Below are positions 9,871 through 18,633 of a DNA stretch of 64,000 nt, piece after piece. The notes below the pieces were generated by a model. That model was not told where the DNA came from, ran no database searches, and saw only the letters and a list, made by a program, of their open reading frames with translations. The stretch's first letter is position 1. Each line of letters opens with the position of its first letter. Source of the stretch: Clostridia bacterium (GTDB lineage: Bacteria > Bacillota > Clostridia > UBA1381 > UBA9506); assembly GCA_017546245.1 (NCBI GenBank), contig JAFYXI010000021.1, positions 1 through 64,000 on the forward strand. Direction: 5' to 3'. The position numbers and the translations under genes were made by a program.

Positions 9871-11913
9871 TTATTTATTATTTGCCTTTTTTCCGCCGCT
9901 TACACACCAATAATATAAATCCTTTAAGCCCGACCTTCTTAATACACTCTGCACTTCGAAATCAGGATAATAATTTAAAAAGCATATGCCGTAAGTATCC
10001 TCGCTCATTTTTCTTCCTAAAACCTCTATTTTTTTAATTAATTCGTCTAAGTTTTCGGTTTTATCCTGATACATACGGTTATGATAATCGGCAAACATAG
10101 CAAGAAGCTCCATCATATCTTTGCCGTAAAGTAAGCCTCTTATATCCTCGCAAAGCTTATCGATTAAGGCAGTCTGAGATTTTGCATTCCATTCATCCAT
10201 CGGATTTTCTGCCACTTTACCCAAAAACTGATGACCTGCCATACTGCCTATTTCATTTTCTCTTATTCTGCGAAGTATGCTTATAGCCTCATCTAAAAGT
10301 CTGACGGTTTCATAGCCCTTTTGCGGAATATTCTCATTTATAAAATGAGAATTGGAAGATAGCGGCTTATCTGGCTTTTTGCAGCCGTCTAAGTAAAGCC
10401 AGCGAATCAATGCACTCAGGCAGGTTTCGTTGCCCCATGTACGCCAGGATGAACAAAGCTCCATTGCCTTTTCTGCCTTTTCATACGCATACTTAGCATC
10501 TTTAGCGTGTTCTCTGAAAATATTTTGAAAATACTCTTCTATCAGCCGTTCGTAATCACATTCACCGTTTCGTGTAAGATTAGCAAGAAGATATTGGGTT
10601 GTCGTGCACACGCCCCATTCCACCATCGGAACGTGCATATACATAAATCTTTCTGCACCGTTTGCCAGATAGTACCTCATATCATGAGCAAGTGTTTTAG
10701 TAAAGAGAATCGGTATATCCTGAAAGCGCGAAACGTTATAATATTCATTAATCATAATCGAAATACCGGTTTTTGCCCATGCTTCAAACGACTTTTTATA
10801 CTCAAGATTCATATCGCAGCTTTCGTCGTCTATAAAATGCTGATAACAACGCTTAATAGGACAAAATTCAATATAATCCCCTGCTTTTAACAGATTTTCA
10901 GGTATAGGGTTTTCAGGCGGCATAATCGTATCTGTGCCGAAATAAGCAGGAATGCAAAGGTGTATTTTCCGTTTGATTTCTCCTCTTTCGGTTGCCTCGT
11001 CAATGCGACTGCGAATATATGATAAATAATGAAGCGCCATGTCGCTGCCGTTACCCAGCTTCTTACACTTTTCACACTGACAGCTTTTTCCTGCAGAATC
11101 AAAACCGCCAAGCTCTACCATTTCTTCGTTTGCCCACTCGTTTTTTAATCTGTCAATAAAAATATCCGAAACTATATCCAAAAACTCTGTATTGCTTACG
11201 CAAAACTGCACACTACGGGCATTAGCAAAGGTAATTTCACCATCACGCTGACCATACCAATCTTTGTGTGCATCTAAATAATATTTGCCGTCTTCGGTAA
11301 TGTTTTTCGGGTTTAAAATGTCAAAAAACACATGACCGCCTGCACTAAAACGCATACACAGCTTTTTCTGTAATGCGGCCGTATGAGGAAAACACGCATG
11401 AAGATTCATTCTGTTTCTTGCCATCCATACCACTAAAGCAATAGATTCTTTCTGCAAACCTTCTGAGTGAAAGCCTCGTCCTTTGCTCATAGAATAAGCA
11501 TAATGCTTATTCTCAGGAATAATAAGTTTTTCGTCAGGCGACGGTATGTATTCAAAACGAGGCGCATACCATCTAATACCCTGTGCCTCTAACAGCTCGT
11601 AAACGGCATATAATACGCCTGCTCTTCCGTAGCCATGCAGAATAAGATTATTTTCATCACTTTTAATATCAAATTCGCCGTCATCACCTGAATCCAACTC
11701 AATAATTATATTATAGCTACCCGCTTTGTCGCAAACCTTTGCCTCGTGCCCCAATATATTCAGATAACGCACAAGTTCTTCTGCCGCATATGAAACTGTG
11801 CATCTCTCTGCGGAAAATTTGTCATTTTCAAAATCAATTTTTTCTTCTTCATGCGCCCATTTTTCATAATAAAAAGTAGCCTTTTCGTACGGCAACAAAA
11901 TTGATATTTTCAT
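9871..11913 (-). CDS. DUF4838-family putative glycoside hydrolase
   Basis: A 680-residue cytoplasmic protein with the layout of DUF4838 proteins: an N-terminal alpha/beta domain (YAAEELVRYLNILG, about 43-56, to about residue 135) like that of alpha-glucuronidases and hexosaminidases, then a TIM-barrel region and a helical C-terminus. Near residue 283 a CQCEKC motif may bind a metal; a GGFDSAGKS strand precedes it. The activity of DUF4838 proteins is largely undefined, and their fold suggests glycan hydrolysis. It sits 28 bp after a glucuronoyl-esterase-like gene in a four-gene operon. A uronic-acid-containing oligosaccharide is the likely substrate, by inference from neighbours. Confidence 0.7.
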   Translation of the reverse strand: MKISILLPYEKATFYYEKWAHEEEKIDFENDKFSAERCTVSYAAEELVRYLNILGHEAKVCDKAGSYNIIIELDSGDDGEFDIKSDENNLILHGYGRAGVLYAVYELLEAQGIRWYAPRFEYIPSPDEKLIIPENKHYAYSMSKGRGFHSEGLQKESIALVVWMARNRMNLHACFPHTAALQKKLCMRFSAGGHVFFDILNPKNITEDGKYYLDAHKDWYGQRDGEITFANARSVQFCVSNTEFLDIVSDIFIDRLKNEWANEEMVELGGFDSAGKSCQCEKCKKLGNGSDMALHYLSYIRSRIDEATERGEIKRKIHLCIPAYFGTDTIMPPENPIPENLLKAGDYIEFCPIKRCYQHFIDDESCDMNLEYKKSFEAWAKTGISIMINEYYNVSRFQDIPILFTKTLAHDMRYYLANGAERFMYMHVPMVEWGVCTTTQYLLANLTRNGECDYERLIEEYFQNIFREHAKDAKYAYEKAEKAMELCSSWRTWGNETCLSALIRWLYLDGCKKPDKPLSSNSHFINENIPQKGYETVRLLDEAISILRRIRENEIGSMAGHQFLGKVAENPMDEWNAKSQTALIDKLCEDIRGLLYGKDMMELLAMFADYHNRMYQDKTENLDELIKKIEVLGRKMSEDTYGICFLNYYPDFEVQSVLRRSGLKDLYYWCVSGGKKANNK

Positions 11914-11941
11914 AAACTTTCACCTCTATAACAACCATAAC

Positions 11942-12985
11942 TTAAATTTCGTTTTTATGTCTATTTATAAAATCAATAAGCAACAGCCAGTCTTCGCGCG
12001 AAAAATAATGTGTACCTTTTCGCAAATGATAACCTATGCTACCCTCGTGATAAACATCTCCCACCTGCGGTAATCTGTTTTCACATACAAATCCTTTTTT
12101 GTTATGCTTTTCAAAAGCAGGACTTGCCGCAACGCAAGTCAGCATTTCTGATACCGGGTCTGCCCATATATCTGTTTCGGCACTGCCTATATGTACAAAT
12201 CTCGGCGCAATAGATGCTACCAAATAATGCTGGTCAAATGGCATATTTTCTTCATTGTCAATATATTGCTGATAATTTTCGCAGAACCAAAAAGATGCAA
12301 GTTTGCAAATATCTTTTACTGTTTCGCCATCTTTACCCCTTGTGATTGCCGAACCTGAGCAACCCGAATTGTTAGAATGAACAAAACAAAATCTCTCGTC
12401 TGTTGCAGCAGTCAGCAAGGCAGTTTTTCCCTGTCGGGAATGCCCGCATACAACAGAGCATTTTTTATCAAGCTTGTCAATTGTGCAAGCATAATCCATA
12501 ACACGATGAGCTGCCCACGCCCACATAGCAAGCTTTCCTGCATCGGTACTGTTTCTTTGACCGTTTTCATACAACACACCTGCCAGGCCATCTGTAAAAT
12601 CGCCGTTATCACTTGTTACATCTTTATAGCCAAAGGATAAAACAGCAAAGCCATTATCAACAAGCTCTTCGGTTGGCATATATCTGTCAGGCACATCAGC
12701 GCGAAAATTTATATGAATAAAAAACGGATACACTCCGTCTTTTGTCGGCATTGTTACATAAAACGGAAAAGTAAAAGACTTTCCGTTAAATTCTGAGGTT
12801 ATATCAACCTTGGTAAGAGTAGCCTTTCCTGCACAAAAGTTACGAATAACTGTAGTTTCTGTCCAAGTAACTTTTTCAGGCTTGGGCGGCATATAGCCAT
12901 ATTCTTCTTTAAATAAAATATCCAGCATTTCTTCTTTTGTGCCTAACGGCGGTAATTTTTTTGATGCTAGCAGTTGATTGAGCAT
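11942..12985 (-). CDS. CE15-like (glucuronoyl-esterase-like) alpha/beta hydrolase, copy 2
   Basis: A 347-residue alpha/beta hydrolase. The nucleophile elbow GHSRQGKTAL (Ser about residue 182) has the GxSRxGK form typical of CE15 glucuronoyl esterases and close relatives, and the C-terminal YHLRKGTHYFSREDW holds the catalytic His. There is no signal peptide, so unlike fungal CE15 enzymes it acts on imported oligosaccharides. Start ATG 12985 is preceded by AAGGAG. It lies 27 bp after a clear paralogue; the pair may differ in substrate. Cleavage of a methyl or carbohydrate ester of glucuronate or galacturonate is inferred from family. Confidence 0.75.
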   Translation of the reverse strand: MLNQLLASKKLPPLGTKEEMLDILFKEEYGYMPPKPEKVTWTETTVIRNFCAGKATLTKVDITSEFNGKSFTFPFYVTMPTKDGVYPFFIHINFRADVPDRYMPTEELVDNGFAVLSFGYKDVTSDNGDFTDGLAGVLYENGQRNSTDAGKLAMWAWAAHRVMDYACTIDKLDKKCSVVCGHSRQGKTALLTAATDERFCFVHSNNSGCSGSAITRGKDGETVKDICKLASFWFCENYQQYIDNEENMPFDQHYLVASIAPRFVHIGSAETDIWADPVSEMLTCVAASPAFEKHNKKGFVCENRLPQVGDVYHEGSIGYHLRKGTHYFSREDWLLLIDFINRHKNEI

Positions 12986-13012
12986 AATCTCTTCTCCTTA
13001 AAATCTATAAAT

Positions 13013-14125
13013 TTATTCATATTTTTTAAACTTACTGTCTAAAACTTTTATGTATGCACCCCAGTCCTCTCTGGACAAAAAATGCTTGTTTGCTCTTAAA
13101 TGATAGGAAACATTTCCTTCGTAAAAATGGTCACCGGGAACAGGTTCTCTGTCGGGACAAATTAATCCTTTTTCGTCCAACAAATCCCATGCTTTAGATG
13201 CGTGAAGCGTTGTAAAAAACTCTGATTTTGGGTCTGCTCCATCATCTAAAACAGCTGAGCCTACACACAGCAATCTGGGCGCAACCAAAGCAAGAAGAAA
13301 ACTCTGGTCATATGGTTTGTGGTCCTCTAAATCACCTGCAAAACTTTTAAAATTCTCGCAATACCAATCCCAGCTGCCGCCTCGCAGAAAGCTTGCTACT
13401 CTCTCACCTGTTCCGTGCTTAGATGAAGCCGCACCGCCGTATCCGGAATCATTAGACATTACTGCCGCAAAGCGTTCATCCTGCGCTCCGCACCACAATG
13501 CAGTTTTACCTAATCTTGAATGCCCCATAACAGCCACACGAGATGTATCTAAATCATCACGCTCTGCAATCATATAATCAAGCACACGGCTTGCAGCATA
13601 TGCCCACATGCCTATTTTGCCCCATTCATCGCCCTCACGTTCTATGGTTGTTCCGAAATAGGCTGCCAAACCATCTGAATAATCTCCTTTAAGATTATCA
13701 TTTACAACATCGGTATACACTAAAATTGCAAGTGCATAGCCTGCATCTGTTATTTCTTCTACCGGAATATATCGGTCAGGAGCCGTGCGAAATGCCAGAT
13801 GCAAAAATACCGGTGGTTTTTCTGCATTATTAGGAATATAAAACTCTACCGGAAATGAAAATACACCATGCTCTGTTTCGATAGATATTTTTACAAGGTC
13901 GTAGCTGACCTTACCTGCATATGTTCTTTCGTTAATTCTGTTTACAGGCTGACTTTCGCCCCACACACGAACGGGAATTTTAGGGGTTTTGCCATATGAA
14001 TATTTTTCTAAAAGCATCAGCATTTCTTCTCTGCGCTTTTGCCAGTTTTCTTTTGTAACCTCAGTTCCGTCACTCATTTTAAGAATATCAAGATAATTTT
14101 TTTCTGCAAGTATTTCTTTAAGCAT
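13013..14125 (-). CDS. CE15-like (glucuronoyl-esterase-like) alpha/beta hydrolase, copy 1
   Basis: A 370-residue alpha/beta hydrolase, paralogous along its length to the next gene. It has nucleophile elbow GHSRLGKTALW (Ser about residue 204), SNDSGYGG after it as in CE15 proteins, and YHLRANKHFLSREDW with the catalytic His near the end. No signal peptide. It is first in a leftward operon (two esterase-like proteins, DUF4838, deacetylase-like) that starts from the operator region 14188-14290, opposite the GH88 gene. Divergent pairing with an unsaturated-glucuronyl hydrolase supports a role in uronate glycan de-esterification; this is inference. Confidence 0.77.
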   Translation of the reverse strand: MLKEILAEKNYLDILKMSDGTEVTKENWQKRREEMLMLLEKYSYGKTPKIPVRVWGESQPVNRINERTYAGKVSYDLVKISIETEHGVFSFPVEFYIPNNAEKPPVFLHLAFRTAPDRYIPVEEITDAGYALAILVYTDVVNDNLKGDYSDGLAAYFGTTIEREGDEWGKIGMWAYAASRVLDYMIAERDDLDTSRVAVMGHSRLGKTALWCGAQDERFAAVMSNDSGYGGAASSKHGTGERVASFLRGGSWDWYCENFKSFAGDLEDHKPYDQSFLLALVAPRLLCVGSAVLDDGADPKSEFFTTLHASKAWDLLDEKGLICPDREPVPGDHFYEGNVSYHLRANKHFLSREDWGAYIKVLDSKFKKYE

Positions 14126-14187
14126 ATTATCAAACCAACCTTTTATAATTTTATACTGTAATTGTATATCTTTTTACATTTAAAATC

Positions 14188-14290
14188 TATGAGGATAAAT
14201 GATATTTTTTGCGTTATTTTGATATTGCAAAAATAATTAAACAAACAAAGTTAAATCAAATAAATACAAGAAATATCATATAAATTCATG
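14188..14290. promoter_or_regulatory. Second pair of inverted 24-bp operator-like sites
   Basis: Sites 14188-14211 and 14267-14290 are inverted versions of the motif at 3155-3262. The right copy differs by only a few bases from the sites there; the left copy is more degenerate. Start-to-start distance is 79 bp, about half a helical turn shorter than the other pair. It sits between the esterase-like operon (leftward) and the GH88 operon (rightward), which implies that one regulator controls both loci. Confidence 0.68.
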
Positions 14291-14349
14291 GATTAGATGA
14301 GTGTTTTTTGATAAAATCCAATTATATATAAGATAAAGGAGAACGAATT

Positions 14350-15528
14350 ATGAATTTACACGAAGCATACTCTTTGTGCTTAAAAAAATTTGAACAGCAC
14401 AAAAATAATTTTAAAGTATTAGGAAGCTATGAAGGTCCCGTTTTAAACGGTGAATACTATAAAGAAGGTATTTTTCGTGATTTTTATGACAAAGACCAAT
14501 GGATGGCATCTTTTATAACCGGTTTTGCGCCTTTATATTACCGAACCGAAAAGGATAATAACTATTTAATCTGGGCAAATCAGTTTGCTGACGGATATAA
14601 AGAAAAGGTATTTTCTCACCCGTTAGATACTATGCACGACTTAGGCTTTCTTTATCAGCCGTACAGCGTTGCGATGTATCAGCTGACGGGAGATGTTAAC
14701 CACAAAATATCGGCAATTAAAGCCGCAGACGAGTTGTTAAAGCGTTTTAATATCGAGGGAAGATATATTGACGCATGGCGGAGAATGGACGATGACGAAT
14801 CTACCGGAAGAGCTATCGTTGACTCTATGATGAATATTCCTCTGCTGTTTTGGGCTTGGAAAGAAACCGGCCACACCGCATATCGCGACATCGCTAAAGC
14901 TCACGCCGACACAGTTGCAAAATATTTTGTACGAGAAGATTACAGCGTTGCGCATTCTTTTCTTTTTGACACAAAAACAGGTGAGCTTTTAGAAGAATCA
15001 AACACCTGCGGATTCGGCAACGGCAGCCATTGGGGACGAGGTACAGCCTGGGCAGCTTACGGCTTTGCAATGACCGCTAAAAACCTCAACAATAAAAAGT
15101 ATTACGACCTTTCAAAGAAAATAGTTGAAAAGTATATTAGCGAGCTTGGCAAAGATGAATATATCCCTGTATGGGATTTCAGACTGCCTGCAGATAAACC
15201 TGCACACAAGTATTATAATACAGTTATTGATTGGGACGAAACCGACCCGAAAAACAAAGAATTTGCAGTAGATACCTCTGCAACAGCAATTATGGCTTGT
15301 GCAATATTTGAGCTTGATGATTATATTTTCTGTCCCGAATTAAGAGCATTTGCCGAAAAATCATTGCAGGCTCTTTGCGACGAAAAATACATATATTTTG
15401 ACACAAATATCCCGGGCATATTAAAAAGACAAAACGGCAGAATGAACACAGAGCCATACGGCGATTATTATTTTGCAGAAGCCTTGCAGCGTGCACTTAA
15501 TCCGCACATAAAAACCTGCTGGCATTAA
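14350..15528 (+). CDS. GH88 unsaturated glucuronyl hydrolase
   Basis: A 392-residue (alpha/alpha)6-barrel enzyme that removes the 4,5-unsaturated uronic acid left at the non-reducing end by polysaccharide lyases. The two key Asp residues are visible in MHDLGF (about residue 99) and VDSMMNIPLLFW (about 157), and SHWGRGTAW and DTSATA further match GH88. It is cytoplasmic, without signal peptide. ATG 14350 follows AAAGGAGAA. It begins a three-gene rightward operon. Its presence means that a lyase product is a substrate of this locus, although no polysaccharide lyase gene is in the window. Confidence 0.9.
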   Translation: MNLHEAYSLCLKKFEQHKNNFKVLGSYEGPVLNGEYYKEGIFRDFYDKDQWMASFITGFAPLYYRTEKDNNYLIWANQFADGYKEKVFSHPLDTMHDLGFLYQPYSVAMYQLTGDVNHKISAIKAADELLKRFNIEGRYIDAWRRMDDDESTGRAIVDSMMNIPLLFWAWKETGHTAYRDIAKAHADTVAKYFVREDYSVAHSFLFDTKTGELLEESNTCGFGNGSHWGRGTAWAAYGFAMTAKNLNNKKYYDLSKKIVEKYISELGKDEYIPVWDFRLPADKPAHKYYNTVIDWDETDPKNKEFAVDTSATAIMACAIFELDDYIFCPELRAFAEKSLQALCDEKYIYFDTNIPGILKRQNGRMNTEPYGDYYFAEALQRALNPHIKTCWH

Positions 15529-15542
15529 AAGGAGGAACAAAA

Positions 15543-16541
15543 ATGGAAAGAATTAATTTAAATCCGATTATAGAAAAGGTAGTTAAGGTCGTAGAAAGTC
15601 ATAAATTAGGCACAGGAAAATATTCACGTTGGATTTGGCAGAACGAAGAAGGAAACCGTGATTTAGGAGTTACTGCTTTTGGCTGTGCCGATGCTACCAA
15701 CATTTTATATACAATAAACCGATTCCCGAAAGACCCGGCTGAGCGTGCAGAATGGATTGCAGCTCTTCAGAGCATTCAGGATGAAAAAACAGGTATGTTT
15801 TATGAAGATACCCACATCCCCACCCACGTTACAGCTCACTGCACAGCTGCATTAGAGCTTTTTGATGCACTTCCGTTATATCCTTTTTACGATATAGAAA
15901 AATATAAAGACCCCAAAGCTATGTGTGAATTATTAGAAAGTCTTGACTGGGTTGACAAACGCGGTCCGGGGCATATTATGCCTGCAAATTACAGCAGTTT
16001 CAGAAATACACGCGCAGTAAGTCCTGAATGGGTGCGTACATATTTCGACTGGTTAAACAAAGCCTGCGACCCTGAAAAAGGTCTTTGGAGAGAGGGATAT
16101 TTTACATCTGATTTGCCGCTGCATCAGCACATGGCAGACAGTTTTCATTTTCTGTTTACATACGAGCATGCAAAGGAGCCATTTCCCTACCCCGACAAGC
16201 TTATCGACAGTTGTCTTGAAATGTATAATAACAATAAGATGTCACACGACTTCGGCAAGCGTTTCCACTTTACAGAGGTTGACTGGGTGTTCTGCTTAAA
16301 CCGCGCCTCAAGACAAACACCGCATCGTTTTTACGAGGTTAAAGATGCATTATTTAAGTTTGCAAAGGATTATACTGACTATCTTTTAGAGCTTGACTGG
16401 GATAAAGATGACGGCGCAAATGATATGCATATGCTCTTTGGCACACTTTGCTGTCTTGCAGAATTGCAGATTGCTCTGCACGGAAAATTGTACTCAGATG
16501 TACCGCTAAGACAGGTATTAGACCGCAGACCGTTTATTTAA
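15543..16541 (+). CDS. Uncharacterised protein, probably helical-barrel glycan enzyme
   Basis: A 332-residue soluble protein with no signal peptide that I cannot place confidently. It is rich in Trp, His and acidic residues and has repeated helix-like blocks (THVTAHCTAALELFDALPLY; LHQHMADSFHFLF; DGANDMHMLFGTLCCLAEL), which suggests an alpha/alpha toroid like glycoside hydrolases, lyases or prenyltransferase-fold proteins. The start has an AAGGAGG site and lies 15 bp after GH88; the oxidoreductase gene follows by 38 bp. Co-transcription suggests a role on the same uronate oligosaccharide. Confidence 0.6.
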   Translation: MERINLNPIIEKVVKVVESHKLGTGKYSRWIWQNEEGNRDLGVTAFGCADATNILYTINRFPKDPAERAEWIAALQSIQDEKTGMFYEDTHIPTHVTAHCTAALELFDALPLYPFYDIEKYKDPKAMCELLESLDWVDKRGPGHIMPANYSSFRNTRAVSPEWVRTYFDWLNKACDPEKGLWREGYFTSDLPLHQHMADSFHFLFTYEHAKEPFPYPDKLIDSCLEMYNNNKMSHDFGKRFHFTEVDWVFCLNRASRQTPHRFYEVKDALFKFAKDYTDYLLELDWDKDDGANDMHMLFGTLCCLAELQIALHGKLYSDVPLRQVLDRRPFI

Positions 16542-16579
16542 ACATAGAATCATAATGATTTTTTAAAGGAGATAATCAA

Positions 16580-17587
16580 ATGTACAGATATGCTATAATA
16601 GGCTTTGGTGGACTTGGCAAAAAGCACTTATCTAACCTTGTTAAGCTTGAAAGCAAACGAGGCGATATAAAGCTTTGTGCAATATGCGGAGCGGACATAA
16701 AATCGTTCAAGGAAAATGTAAAGCTTAACTTAGGTAGTGTTGATATTTCAAATATAGATTTTTCAGATTGCAATTTCTACGAAGACTACAAAGAGCTTAT
16801 TGATACCGAAAAGCCTGATTTTATATTGTCAACCGTTCCTACATATCTGCATAAAGAAATCTGCGTATATGCGTTAAATCACGGCGTTCATGTATTTTCA
16901 GAAAAGCCTATGGCTCTTAGTATTTCAGATTGTGCAGATATGATAAACGCATCGAAGACGAATAATAAAAAGCTTATGATTGGTCAATGTTTAAGATTTG
17001 ACCCTGCATATACAAAGCTTAAAGAATATATAGATAATCAGACCTTCGGAAAAGCATACAGGGCAGAATTTACAAGATATTCGCAAAAGCCTGCTTGGAC
17101 CTGGAAAAACTGGATATTAGACCCCAAATTAAGCGGTGGCTGCCCTATAGATATGCACATTCACGATGTTGATTTAATAAACTGGTTTTTCGGAAAACCA
17201 ACCTCCTTACGTTCTGCCGTAACAGAGAAAAAGGCAGAGCTTGAATCTGTGTTTACCCAGATGTTTTATGATGACCTTTTGGTTATTGCCAATGCAGACT
17301 GGTCGATGACACAAACATTTCCGTTCGAAGCAAGATGTCTTGTAAATTTTGAAACCGCAACCGTTATATTAGAAGACGGAAAAATTACAGTATATAAAGA
17401 TGACGAAAGTTTTTCGCCTGACCTAACCGAAAACGACTGTTTTACAGAAGAAATCGAAACACTTTTAAAGCTTATAATTGATGATGAACCAACATCTGTT
17501 ACCTACCCCGAATCTGTTATGTCATCGGTTGAAATTGCTTTAGCTGAAATAGAATCTGCCAAAGAAAAAAGAGAAATTAGTTTTTGA
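16580..17587 (+). CDS. Gfo/Idh/MocA-family oxidoreductase
   Basis: A 335-residue NAD(P)-dependent sugar or sugar-acid oxidoreductase. Residues 1-140 form a Rossmann fold: GFGGLGKKHL at the N-terminus (a variant of GxGxxG) and SEKPMALS around residue 115, the family EKP lysine. The C-terminal half is the alpha/beta substrate domain (GGCPIDMHIHDVDLINW, about 190, with the catalytic His-rich stretch). It ends the GH88 operon. It probably oxidises or epimerises a released sugar or uronic acid; the substrate is not visible. Confidence 0.88.
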   Translation: MYRYAIIGFGGLGKKHLSNLVKLESKRGDIKLCAICGADIKSFKENVKLNLGSVDISNIDFSDCNFYEDYKELIDTEKPDFILSTVPTYLHKEICVYALNHGVHVFSEKPMALSISDCADMINASKTNNKKLMIGQCLRFDPAYTKLKEYIDNQTFGKAYRAEFTRYSQKPAWTWKNWILDPKLSGGCPIDMHIHDVDLINWFFGKPTSLRSAVTEKKAELESVFTQMFYDDLLVIANADWSMTQTFPFEARCLVNFETATVILEDGKITVYKDDESFSPDLTENDCFTEEIETLLKLIIDDEPTSVTYPESVMSSVEIALAEIESAKEKREISF

Positions 17588-17612
17588 ATTAATAATTGAT
17601 ATTAAAACACAC

Positions 17613-17749
17613 TTTATGGTATAATAAACACAAATTTGTGTTTATTATATGCTCCGCAGGAATTTATCGCGCGTGCGAAATTTTCCTTGCGTAGCTCGGA
17701 AACGCACATACGCAATTATACCATAAATTCTTCAAATTTATGGTATAAT
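17613..17749. repeat. Palindrome-rich intergenic element with TTTATGGTATAAT ends
   Basis: TTTATGGTATAAT at 17613-17625 recurs inverted at 17715-17727 and again directly at 17737-17749; the last two form a 15-bp hairpin (17715-17729 with 17735-17749). A perfect 30-bp palindrome covers 17620-17649. A less AT-rich imperfect hairpin lies between (about 17652-17697). This resembles a small palindromic (MITE-like) insertion, and its TATAAT boxes could serve as promoters for the next gene. Confidence 0.5.
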
Positions 17750-17788
17750 ACCGATTATCACAAATAAGTAAAAAGCAGAGGTGTAAAC

Positions 17789-18601
17789 ATGGAATTAGGT
17801 ATATTAATAAATTTAGACGAACAAGTTGACAAAAAAATTGAGCAAGCAGCAGCGCTGGGCTTTTCTTACTGCCAGCTTAGTGCATGGAAAAAAGAACTAC
17901 ATACTGCCGAAATGGCAGATAAAATCTTATCAGCCTGCCAAAAATATAATGTAAAAATATCGACCTTTTGGTGCGGCTGGTCAGGTCCTCAGGTCTGGGA
18001 TTTTTATGAAGGACCATTCACATTAGGACTTGTTCCGTCTGAATATCGCTATATGAGAATGCAGGAGCTTATGCTTGGTTCTGACTTTGCAAAAATGCTT
18101 GGTGTTGAAAATCTTGCTACACATGTAGGATTTTTACCCGAAGTGCCAAACTCAGAACAATATCATGCCATTATTTGCGCAATTCGTCAGGTTGCAGAGC
18201 ATTGTAAAAAGAACGGTCAGTTCTTTATGTTTGAAACAGGACAGGAAACACCCGTCACTCTGCGCAGAGCCATTGAGGATGTAGCAGCTGACAATCTGGG
18301 CATTAACCTTGACCCTGCCAACCTTATTTTATACGGCAAGGCAAACCCCATTGATGCTTTAGATGTATTCGGCAAATTTGTTCGTGATGTGCACGCAAAA
18401 GACGGATGCTATCCTACTGACGGAAAAAATCTTGGTAAAGAAACACCACTCGGCGAAGGTAAAGTAAACTTTCCTGAATTTATCAAAAAACTGAAAGAAG
18501 TAGGCTATGACGGAACTCTTACAATTGAACGCGAGATTTCGGGCGAGCAGCAAATTGCCGATATTAAAAAAGCTAAAAAGCTGTTAGAAGAATTAATATA
18601 A
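17789..18601 (+). CDS. Sugar phosphate isomerase/epimerase-family TIM barrel
   Basis: A 270-residue protein of the xylose-isomerase-like TIM-barrel superfamily (IolE/hydroxypyruvate isomerase type). Metal-ligand strands typical of the family are present: ENLATHVGF (His), FMFETGQETP (Glu), GINLDPANLILYG (Asp), VRDVHAKDG (His and Asp) and LTIEREISG (final Glu). The reaction is keto-aldose isomerisation or C3 epimerisation of a sugar, with substrate unknown. AGAGGTG precedes ATG 17789. It forms a pair with the next gene, 32 bp away. Confidence 0.85.
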   Translation: MELGILINLDEQVDKKIEQAAALGFSYCQLSAWKKELHTAEMADKILSACQKYNVKISTFWCGWSGPQVWDFYEGPFTLGLVPSEYRYMRMQELMLGSDFAKMLGVENLATHVGFLPEVPNSEQYHAIICAIRQVAEHCKKNGQFFMFETGQETPVTLRRAIEDVAADNLGINLDPANLILYGKANPIDALDVFGKFVRDVHAKDGCYPTDGKNLGKETPLGEGKVNFPEFIKKLKEVGYDGTLTIEREISGEQQIADIKKAKKLLEELI

Positions 18602-18633
18602 AGTTTTAGTGTTTTATTTAAAGGAGAAAATTT

